Shown here: one piece after another, positions 37,600 through 45,159 of the stretch
Position numbering within the stretch: position 1 is the first letter of the stretch
Layout: each line of letters begins with the position of its first letter
Assembly: GCA_964464595.1 (NCBI GenBank)
Contig: CAYXGW010000007.1
Span: 1 to 64,000, forward strand
Origin: JADFJB01 sp964464595
GTDB taxonomy: Bacteria; Zhuqueibacterota; JdFR-76; DREG01
Reading direction: 5' to 3'
Length of the DNA: 64,000 nucleotides
Translations under genes and position numbers: made by a program
The notes under the pieces: model-generated
Databases searched by the model: none
The model's input: the letters and a program-made list of their open reading frames with translations, nothing else
Told to the model about the DNA's origin: nothing

Positions 37600-39006
37600 T
37601 TACTTAATGTACCCCAAAGACCTCAATCTCTCTTCATTCTCTCCATGGTCAGATGTAATCACTATTAGAGAATTTTCTAGTATATTTAATTCTCTTAATT
37701 TGTTTATAACACGACCAATTTGGTAATCTGAATAAGCGACCTCTCCATCATAAATTGCTGAATAATGATCTTGATCTTCAACTGACAACTGGAAGGAATT
37801 TTTAGTTATAAGAGAAATTTGTTCCAGTGTTCCGTCTGCAATTCCAGCATATGAATCTTCAAATTTTTTGAGAAATTTTGATGGCGATTCATATGGTGCA
37901 TGTGGATAGAATAGTTGCAGCCATAGAAAAATTGGATCGTCTTTGTTATCTTCTATCCAAGATAATGCAAGGTCAGTAAAAATATCATTTTGCTTTAACT
38001 TATCAAAGACTTTGATAAGATTCAGAGAATGCATCCAGGCTGTTTTTGTTGAGTTTGAATAAGTAATATTCGCAAGATCGAAAAATCTTTCAAAACCTAT
38101 CTCGAAATTATATTGATTGCCAACCAATCGATTTGTTACAAAAGCACCGTTTGTATAACCATAGGCTTTAAGAATTTTTGCAAGTGTTAGTACTTCCGGA
38201 TTTAATTGATTCCCATTGGGAAATGCTCCATGCAAATATGGTTGTAAAGATGTCATAATGGATGAATGGGAGGGTAATGAAGAAGCCCATTGTACATAAG
38301 CTTGCTCAAATTGTACACCTTGTTTGGCAATATGGTCAATATTTGGTGTAGTATCTTTATCATATCCATAACTTCCAACTCGGTCAGCCCGCAAAGTATC
38401 AACAATGATTAAGATTATGTTAGGTCGGCTGTGATCTTTGTTAAACCCTTCATCCACATTATAAAAAAAGGAAAAGATAAGCAATGCTATCCAGGTAATC
38501 ATTAGCCTCTGGGATTTCTTGCTCTTAATCAAAGAAAATTGTTTTGAATTATGGTAAAATATTCGGTAAACAGACTTTGCGATAAGCAAACTCAACAACA
38601 CACTCGTAATATTAATTAAAATAGATTTCCCGGATAGAATAGGTCTTGTAGAATTGAAATTCACCCAAACTAACAAAGTAAACAATATACCACAAAACCA
38701 TGAGAGCCTTACTAACCAGGATTCAATTTGGAAGACTTTTCCTTTTAATATCAAAATTAAGATATAGTATAACAATGATATCAGAACGGCAAATAATACT
38801 AAAATCGGTACATAAATAGCCGCTGAAATACTAATAAATTTAATTAAATTCAAAACTAGGGTTATAGTAATAGTGTTACTTAAAACAACTTTCACCGCGA
38901 TGACTAAAGATTCTAAAATCCCGATGATTAAACTTACTGATAAACCAATCCTTAATGATAATTTCAATATCTTTGAGAAACTTATTTTTGCAGTATTGTC
39001 GATCAT
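37600..39006 (-). CDS. Internally deleted sulfatase-fold (AlkP superfamily) membrane protein
   Basis: 468 residues. The N-terminal part has five or six helices (1-185), then VDTLRADRVGSYGYD (about 200), ASSLPSHSSIMTS (about 242, Ser at the nucleophile position) and ITSDHG (about 453). In its paralogues about 170-180 residues follow the DHG motif. Here only ENEERLRSLGYIK follows, so the protein jumps straight from DHGE to the terminal tag. The missing part would contain the GEH..FGH loop and the last third of the fold, so catalysis is doubtful. The open frame is clean and has a GGAG ribosome binding site. It could be a non-enzymatic remnant under selection or a recent deletion. Confidence 0.85.
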   Translation of the reverse strand: MIDNTAKISFSKILKLSLRIGLSVSLIIGILESLVIAVKVVLSNTITITLVLNLIKFISISAAIYVPILVLFAVLISLLYYILILILKGKVFQIESWLVRLSWFCGILFTLLVWVNFNSTRPILSGKSILINITSVLLSLLIAKSVYRIFYHNSKQFSLIKSKKSQRLMITWIALLIFSFFYNVDEGFNKDHSRPNIILIIVDTLRADRVGSYGYDKDTTPNIDHIAKQGVQFEQAYVQWASSLPSHSSIMTSLQPYLHGAFPNGNQLNPEVLTLAKILKAYGYTNGAFVTNRLVGNQYNFEIGFERFFDLANITYSNSTKTAWMHSLNLIKVFDKLKQNDIFTDLALSWIEDNKDDPIFLWLQLFYPHAPYESPSKFLKKFEDSYAGIADGTLEQISLITKNSFQLSVEDQDHYSAIYDGEVAYSDYQIGRVINKLRELNILENSLIVITSDHGENEERLRSLGYIK

Positions 39007-39055
39007 TATCTTACTCCACAGAGGTAATACATATTTGCTAAGTAATACACAAGGG

Positions 39056-40213
39056 TTATTTTTTTAAAGTGTCTAACTGATTGATTAACTTGATGAATTC
39101 ATCTGCAACTCGTTTATTCCCCTTAGGTGAATAATGGCCATTATACTGCTTATAATATTCTGAATAACCATCTTTAATAAAGATCTCGCCAAAATCAATA
39201 TATGCGAATTCTTTCTTTTGTAAAAATTGAATAATTGATAAATATGGAATTCTATCATATTTTTTAATTATATCTAAAGAATATTGATCTGGAAAAATTA
39301 AAATAATTGGTGTTTCTTTCCTAAGATTTGCAAGCTGTACAAATTGTTCTATAATATATTGCAAAATGGCGAGAGCTTCAGTCGGATTTTGGTACAAGTG
39401 ATAATATTTATAAGTTTGAATGTCCGTTTCATAATTCGGGTTAAAAAATTTTAGAAATTTTGTTTTAGCTCCAAAGACAAAAAAATTAAAATGTTTTGTT
39501 ATAGTATAAAATGCCGGCCAAGTTAAATTACTTGGGGCATTTAAGGTTTCTTTATAATAACCCGCCCAGTAATCATATTTGTTTAAATCATTTATAAAAT
39601 CATTATCAAGCAATTTAAAAATATCTTGTTTCTTTTTAATTGGTGATTCTATAAGCTGGAAAGTATCATTATTTTTAATATAGCGAGGTTTAGGAGGCGC
39701 CCACATTCTCATGTAGTTCGGTGGATAATGAGATACAACCCTGCCAATATTTTCGCATAATATTCCAAGAATGGTATACTCTGTAGGAATTTCATTAAGT
39801 TGATATTTAAGATAGGCTTGGTCCGTACCAAAAGCACCGGTACCATAGTTTAAACAATCCCAAATTGTTTGCTCCTCAACATAGGACGAGATGGTTTCAC
39901 TAGGCCTAACTCCATTCCCAAAGGTAAATGAATCTCCAAACATTTTGATTTTGTAATTTTCTTTTTCAGGATAATCCTTTTTCCCGCGAGTACCCAAATT
40001 ATTCCGATCTACATAATTAATGTCCCAACCCAGAACAGGATCAAATCTGGTATTCAGAAATGATTGAAGTTGTTTAGCGCTGACTGATCTGCTTTGAAAA
40101 AATAAATTTTGATTTTTATTTAGAAACCATAATAATATGAAAAAAGTCGAATCAACAACGACCAAAATTAGCAAAAATAGAAAAAGCCAAAAAATGAATT
40201 TGTTCCTTTTCAT
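39056..40213 (-). CDS. Membrane-anchored SGNH/GDSL-like hydrolase
   Basis: 385 residues with one N-terminal helix (8-30) and an extracytoplasmic SGNH-type domain. KMFGDSFTFGNG (Ser at about 92) is block I, and GHYSPKGNKRVADEF near the C-terminus carries the catalytic His. Asp occurs in IDFGEIF just before. The family includes O-acetyl esterases and acetyltransferase-associated proteins (AlgX/AlgJ/PatB-like), so adding or removing acetyl groups on the surface polysaccharide is the natural guess. AGGA lies near the ATG. It stands between the unrecognised secreted protein (55 bases) and the AlkP-fold island (49 bases). Confidence 0.82.
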   Translation of the reverse strand: MKRNKFIFWLFLFLLILVVVDSTFFILLWFLNKNQNLFFQSRSVSAKQLQSFLNTRFDPVLGWDINYVDRNNLGTRGKKDYPEKENYKIKMFGDSFTFGNGVRPSETISSYVEEQTIWDCLNYGTGAFGTDQAYLKYQLNEIPTEYTILGILCENIGRVVSHYPPNYMRMWAPPKPRYIKNNDTFQLIESPIKKKQDIFKLLDNDFINDLNKYDYWAGYYKETLNAPSNLTWPAFYTITKHFNFFVFGAKTKFLKFFNPNYETDIQTYKYYHLYQNPTEALAILQYIIEQFVQLANLRKETPIILIFPDQYSLDIIKKYDRIPYLSIIQFLQKKEFAYIDFGEIFIKDGYSEYYKQYNGHYSPKGNKRVADEFIKLINQLDTLKK

Positions 40214-40268
40214 ACTTTAAATCCTAACATATTAAAACCAAGATTAGCTTCCATTCAGAGTAAACCTA

Positions 40269-42053
40269 TTATTCAATTCTTTTTATTGCAACACCCTTAG
40301 GGGATGCAGGAGGAATAAAATCCAGTTGTGATTGATCTTCCTCAAACCGCCAATTATTAAAATCATAAATAAGTTTTCTCCCATGCCATGTTACTGTCAT
40401 GACATCATTTGACCAATTTATGATCTTATTTCCATTATTATCCCACGTCTCCATTCGATCGAATGGAAATGACTGATCTCCTGGACTAATCCGCCCTGCG
40501 TAATCATTGTAATCAATTCTAGATCCGTTACTAGTTGTATAGCTTGACGATGTTAGACTCGCGTTGTTCTTAATCGCTATTTGAAAAGCCGCATAACTCC
40601 CATGCTCCACACCTTCGATCGCAAGCTCTACACTGGCGGAATTGCTGCCTAACATAATGGCAACAAATACTTTGCCCTCTTTCTTAAATAACCAACCTGT
40701 ATCGCTGGTCTCATCGTCCCACACCACTCCAGAGGATTTTTTTTCCCAGTAATGTGGCACGCCCCCTAAATCCGCGAAAATTGCATTTTTAAATTGCCTG
40801 CCATTATGGCCGATTGCATTTACTTCCGCCAATGGGTCTGGCTCGGTGGAATCCTTGTTTATCCAAAATCGGATGGACTTCTTTTCCGTTGACCGGATAA
40901 CAACCTGCCATCCCGCATTCTTGTGTCCATCCGAGCTGCCAATTGTATAATATTTGGTAACAAAGTTCCATTTACCTCTATTAGCTTTGTGATGAAGAGT
41001 GCTAGCGCTATACTCGGTATGCCAAAACCATCGTGAATCGCTTTCTTCATTCCAATTTGCCAAATCGATAAACAAATCTTTTGCCTCATAATTGTGAGAA
41101 TAAATCGCATTAATCCATTCCCTTTCCACATCGTTTCCTCTACCAAATAGTTTAAATAAATGGTAAACTGATTTCTTGAATGTATACTTATAATCCTGTC
41201 GGCCAAAAACTCCGCCATGATAAGACGAATTACCTTGATCCATTAGATAATCCAACAGAGCAAGATCGTGGCTCATTTCAGCTTTAATTTTTAATCCGTC
41301 CCTGCTAGGCAGTTGTGAATATAGCAATGACATTGTCAAAGCTTGTGCACTGGAATATTCATGGGAATCGTTTTCTCTATCACCACGCGTAGAATTACTA
41401 CCAACATCCCAAGCATCAAATTTCCAATCTAGCCAATCTTTTGAAAGTGTGTTAGCTGAATACCCAGATCCGCCATTATCATCGTTGAATGTATATGAAT
41501 TGCCATTTTTAGAAAAGGACGGCCATACATTTTCCATAAAATTTGGTGGCGGTTGTGTGCTATGTGTCGCTACCCCATATAATGGAATAGTCCTGTCTCC
41601 ATAATACTTTGTATATAAATATGTTCCAACCATCGCATATAGTTGCTTATTTGGATTAAGAGACATAAAGGGTTCACTCTTATCAATCCAGCTGTCGAAT
41701 TTATTCTTAATTATGTTTTCGTCAGCAGTAGAAATTAAACCAGTTCCCTGGGAACCGTATTTATGAAGTACCATAACCATATCACCGTGATGAGAATGTA
41801 TTCCTCCGTTCCAATAATCATTCATCATATAATCTATTGTCGCCGAAACTACGCTATTATAAACCCCTTTTTCTAACCAGCCATATAAACTATTCTTTTT
41901 TATTGTTTCACTCAGGTTTGAAACCGGATCTGGCAAACCGTCCAAATAAGAATCTTTTCTCTCCTGAAAAGTCTTACTATCTACACCTATAGTCTGCCCA
42001 AAAAGCAAAATTGGAAACAATATGATTATCAAAACTAAATTAAATATCTTCAT
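40269..42053 (-). CDS. Secreted protein of unknown function in the polysaccharide locus (possible toroid/beta-sandwich lyase)
   Basis: 594 residues with a clean signal peptide (ends LLFGQ). I do not recognise the family with certainty. The first half is helix-rich with His/Asp/Trp clusters (IHSHHGDMVMVLHKYG, RWFWHTEYSASTLHHKANRG) and the second half is beta-rich, an order seen in alpha/alpha-toroid plus beta-sandwich polysaccharide lyases. The WHTEY...HH stretch could be an active site, but this is a guess. The protein ends in FIPPASPKGVAIKRIE, reminiscent of the first strand of an Fn3 domain and similar to the tail of the 622-residue secreted protein at 48183. A role in trimming the exported polymer is inferred from position. 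Confidence 0.7.
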   Translation of the reverse strand: MKIFNLVLIIILFPILLFGQTIGVDSKTFQERKDSYLDGLPDPVSNLSETIKKNSLYGWLEKGVYNSVVSATIDYMMNDYWNGGIHSHHGDMVMVLHKYGSQGTGLISTADENIIKNKFDSWIDKSEPFMSLNPNKQLYAMVGTYLYTKYYGDRTIPLYGVATHSTQPPPNFMENVWPSFSKNGNSYTFNDDNGGSGYSANTLSKDWLDWKFDAWDVGSNSTRGDRENDSHEYSSAQALTMSLLYSQLPSRDGLKIKAEMSHDLALLDYLMDQGNSSYHGGVFGRQDYKYTFKKSVYHLFKLFGRGNDVEREWINAIYSHNYEAKDLFIDLANWNEESDSRWFWHTEYSASTLHHKANRGKWNFVTKYYTIGSSDGHKNAGWQVVIRSTEKKSIRFWINKDSTEPDPLAEVNAIGHNGRQFKNAIFADLGGVPHYWEKKSSGVVWDDETSDTGWLFKKEGKVFVAIMLGSNSASVELAIEGVEHGSYAAFQIAIKNNASLTSSSYTTSNGSRIDYNDYAGRISPGDQSFPFDRMETWDNNGNKIINWSNDVMTVTWHGRKLIYDFNNWRFEEDQSQLDFIPPASPKGVAIKRIE

Positions 42054-42408
42054 ATTTATATCTCTTTATTTCTTTTTTAATTTTACTAAATATTAATTAT
42101 TATTTACATAATTTGCTGTTGCAAAAACCAATTCACCTTTAACTCATGTTTATTTTCCGAAACAACTTTATTGTATGTTCTAGGCTCTAGCCAACTAAAT
42201 AGATATTTTCTACGTTCATCTAAATCCATACTTGAGCTAGAAGGGTTAGCATTAAATTCATTATTAAAGATTTGTATAATATTTTTGAATATTTCCCCAT
42301 ATTTAATCTCCTTTAAATAATTATTATTTTATTTTATATAACTTCAATCAATAGCAAAACAAGACTTTTAAATTTTTCCATGTATGCCACATATAAATAA
42401 TTTATCAT
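42054..42408. other. Intergenic region containing a frameshifted small ORF
   Basis: 355 AT-rich bases between the flippase gene and the 594-residue secreted protein. The central part is a probable broken small gene, listed separately (42104-42300). No terminator or sigma-54 element was found. Confidence 0.5.
42104..42300 (-). pseudogene. Small ORF broken by a one-base frameshift in a G run
   Basis: AAAGGAG (42314-42308) lies seven bases before an ATG at 42300, but that frame ends after 26 codons. Adding one G to the GGGG run at the start joins the ATG to a 65-residue frame ending at 42104, including the hydrophilic segment MDLDERRKYLFSWLEPR and ending WFLQQQIM. The perfect ribosome binding site and single-base lesion in a homopolymer suggest either a recent mutation or a sequencing error. 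I do not recognise the family. Confidence 0.5.
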
Positions 42409-43848
42409 CTAAGCAGAACTTTTCTTCAAGAACAGAAGCATTTGTTTGTCGCTTTCTGTGATAAGCCCAAGTAAAAATAAGCTTCCTAAATAAAGTAGGG
42501 AAGCAATGGTTAAAATCACAAATAGATTCATATCTTTCATTACAATTATCGAACTTCCCATAAGAATCCCTGCAACAATTATTTTAAGCCCATATTTTAA
42601 AACATCCCTTGCTTTAAAATGGATTAACTTTTGAACTACAAAAGGAACCTGTAATACAACATAAAAATTGATTGATATCAAAGTTGCAATTGTAGCTCCA
42701 ATAAATCCAAATTTTGGAATCAGAAAGAAATTTAGAGATACGTTTAAAAACATGCTAATTACATTAACTAAAAGGTCTATATTTTGACGATTACAAGCGA
42801 TCAGTGAATATGCAAATATTTGAGAAAATACATATGGAATTAAAGCCCAAATGAGGACTTGTAAAACTTTGACCGATGGTAAGAAATTTTCTTTAAATAA
42901 GAAGAGAATAACCCTTTCCGCAAGTAGAGATAATGCAATAATAATTGGTATTACAGCCACCATAAGAATTCGCAAAGACTTCCTGCATGCTATTTCAAAT
43001 TTTGCTTTAGAAGTTTTGTAGTAATTTGAAATGATTGGATATAGGGAAAATACATAACTATGAACTAAAACCATCGACATCATTAGAAATCTATAAGCTG
43101 CTGAATAATAACTCACTTCTTCCGCAGAGCGCATTGATTCTAACATAATTCCATCTATATTCCAATAAATGGTTACAGAAACCATTATTAATGCAAATGT
43201 TTTTGCTTGCTTAAAAAGGGAAAAAATAAGATGCTTATCAAATTTGCCTGTTGTTTTTGTAAGCTTCCGATTAATATAGATGTAAAAAAATATAGTTTTC
43301 AATATTTGTCCAATAACAAATACCAAAACAATAACGATTATGCCAAATCCGTTATAAATTAAAAATAGACTTAAGCCAACGCGAAATACATTTTCTGCAA
43401 ATAATGCATAGCCAACCTGCTTTAACTCCTCGAAGCCTCCTATAACACCTTCATATACATCTGATAAACCTGAAGCAAAAAGTGCAATGCTAGCTAAAAC
43501 TGTTCCGTAGATAACAAGTGGATTATTACTAATCAAATTCACCAAAAAACTCATTGAAATGGCACCGATAAAAGCAGTAATTAAAGCAACATATGTAGCA
43601 GCGCTTACATATTTATGAGCAACTTCAGGATTCTGGGCAATCTCCCTTACTAAAAAACTTCGTAAACCAAAGCCGGCAATGATCTGAAAGATCGGCACAT
43701 ACTTGAAAATCGTACTATAAACACCAAAAACCTCAAGACCATATTTCTGACTAATCGTGATAATAAGAAAAAATGTTGCAAGAGGTTGAAATGCTTTGGC
43801 TACAACGAGAATAGTTGTATTCTTTATAAATTTTTTTGTCTTACTCAT
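42409..43848 (-). CDS. Flippase, oligosaccharide exporter (Wzx/MATE-like)
   Basis: 479 residues with 12-14 predicted transmembrane helices across the whole length and few charged loops, typical of polysaccharide-biosynthesis flippases of the MOP superfamily. The first helix region (FIKNTTILVVAKAFQPLATF) and the paired-helix rhythm are characteristic. It would move a lipid-linked oligosaccharide across the inner membrane. It follows a GT4 gene by 25 bases and is the last gene of the apparent string that begins behind the sigma-54-type promoter at 50203. A second flippase lies at 58951, so the locus may export two products or one gene may have replaced the other. Confidence 0.9.
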   Translation of the reverse strand: MSKTKKFIKNTTILVVAKAFQPLATFFLIITISQKYGLEVFGVYSTIFKYVPIFQIIAGFGLRSFLVREIAQNPEVAHKYVSAATYVALITAFIGAISMSFLVNLISNNPLVIYGTVLASIALFASGLSDVYEGVIGGFEELKQVGYALFAENVFRVGLSLFLIYNGFGIIVIVLVFVIGQILKTIFFYIYINRKLTKTTGKFDKHLIFSLFKQAKTFALIMVSVTIYWNIDGIMLESMRSAEEVSYYSAAYRFLMMSMVLVHSYVFSLYPIISNYYKTSKAKFEIACRKSLRILMVAVIPIIIALSLLAERVILFLFKENFLPSVKVLQVLIWALIPYVFSQIFAYSLIACNRQNIDLLVNVISMFLNVSLNFFLIPKFGFIGATIATLISINFYVVLQVPFVVQKLIHFKARDVLKYGLKIIVAGILMGSSIIVMKDMNLFVILTIASLLYLGSLFLLGLITESDKQMLLFLKKSSA

Positions 43849-43873
43849 ACTAAACTAGGAAAACCCATTTTTT

Positions 43874-45151
43874 TTAGTTTAACACACTTATTTTATTGGG
43901 ATAATTCTTCTTATCTTTCCAATTCAGTAGATTATGATATACATCAATGATTTGCTCATAATGAACTTCCGGACTAAATTCACTTAACGCTTTGTTATGC
44001 GCATTTTTCCCCATACGATTACATACTTTTGGGTTTATCCAAAGTTTATTTATACAAGATGTTAGTTCCTTAATATTACCTGCAGAAAAAAGTAAACCAT
44101 TAATCGCGTCATCAATCAATTCCGACATTCCGCCCATAGTACTTGCTATCACAGGTTTCCCCATTGCAAATGATTCATAAATTACTAAAGGTGAATTATC
44201 GTACCACTCCGAAGGAACAATAACAAATTTTGCATTTTGAACCAATCTAACTATATCCTTTTTAGCCTGATTACCTAGAAATTTTATATTTGATAATAAA
44301 TTAGCTTCTGAGAACTCCTCTAATTCGATTCGTTGCGGTCCATCCCCAATTATGTACAGTTTAACTTTTGGAAGTTTTGTCATCGCTTTAAGCAAAGTTA
44401 AAATGCCTTTTTCTCCTGACAATCTACCATAATAAACACAATAGTCTGATGACTCTGGATGATATGGATAATCCTTCATGTCAATAGTATAAAAATGATG
44501 CCAAATCTTCTCTTTTGGAAAACCACCTTCAATAAGTTTATTCCCCAAAAATTGACTGGGAACATGAAACAAATCAATCAAATCATATATTTTCATCCAT
44601 TTATGAATATAGCTCTCGAGTGCTACAATAGAACTGGCTGTTATTGAAGCCTTATGACATTTTTGAACCACCGCATTGTAAAAACCACCCGATATACATT
44701 TTTCACAAATTTGGTTTTTATGCATAATAAACATTCTATAGCTTGGGCAGATCAACTTATACTGATGGCAGGTCTGAATAATTGGGATTCCACAACCACG
44801 TAATGTATGAAGAATGGAGGGGGATAACTGGTGATCTATCATATGAAGATGAGCAATATCCGGTTGCTCTTTTTCAATCAGCTTTCGCAAAGAGTTTTTG
44901 GCTTCAAACGAATATATAATTCTACCGAATATTTTGGGTGCATATTTAAGTTTCTGAATTTTTGATAGCCCATTAAATTCAATATTGCTTACAAAATCTG
45001 GCTCATATTTTGTATTGAAATTGTCCGGATGCTTCATAGCGAATGGGATAACTTCATGACCTTTTGATTCAAGGATTTTTCCTAGCTCAAAATAATATCT
45101 TTCTGCGCCACCCTTAATAAAATAGTATTTATCGATCATAAGAATTTTCAC
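43874..45151 (-). CDS. GT4 family glycosyltransferase with cysteine cluster
   Basis: 425 residues. The start is a GTG at 45151, supported by AGGA six bases upstream and by the conserved N-terminus MKILMIDKYYFIKGGAERYY. The donor-binding half has YYGRLSGEKG and the E-x7-E-like SPLVIYESFAMGKPVIAS. A distinctive central stretch has several cysteines (TCHQYKLICPSYRMF, then ICEKCISGG and KCHKA) that could hold a metal; this pattern recurs in a subfamily of GT4 enzymes. It probably adds a sugar to a lipid-linked glycan. It starts 8 bases after the GH39-like gene, within the same transcription unit. Confidence 0.9.
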   Translation of the reverse strand: MKILMIDKYYFIKGGAERYYFELGKILESKGHEVIPFAMKHPDNFNTKYEPDFVSNIEFNGLSKIQKLKYAPKIFGRIIYSFEAKNSLRKLIEKEQPDIAHLHMIDHQLSPSILHTLRGCGIPIIQTCHQYKLICPSYRMFIMHKNQICEKCISGGFYNAVVQKCHKASITASSIVALESYIHKWMKIYDLIDLFHVPSQFLGNKLIEGGFPKEKIWHHFYTIDMKDYPYHPESSDYCVYYGRLSGEKGILTLLKAMTKLPKVKLYIIGDGPQRIELEEFSEANLLSNIKFLGNQAKKDIVRLVQNAKFVIVPSEWYDNSPLVIYESFAMGKPVIASTMGGMSELIDDAINGLLFSAGNIKELTSCINKLWINPKVCNRMGKNAHNKALSEFSPEVHYEQIIDVYHNLLNWKDKKNYPNKISVLN

Positions 45152-45159
45152 AATTAATC

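Noticed and set aside
23189..39006. Annotation of the four paralogues as active sulfatases
   Set aside because: None has the C/S-x-P-x-R formylglycine motif; the position is T/S-x-P-S-H. They are described as sulfatase-fold AlkP-superfamily proteins instead.
42115..42132. GC...CC pair near 42115 as a third sigma-54 element
   Set aside because: The spacing between the GC and CC pairs is 11 instead of 10 and the flanking bases do not fit TGGCA/TTGC; it also falls inside the broken small ORF.
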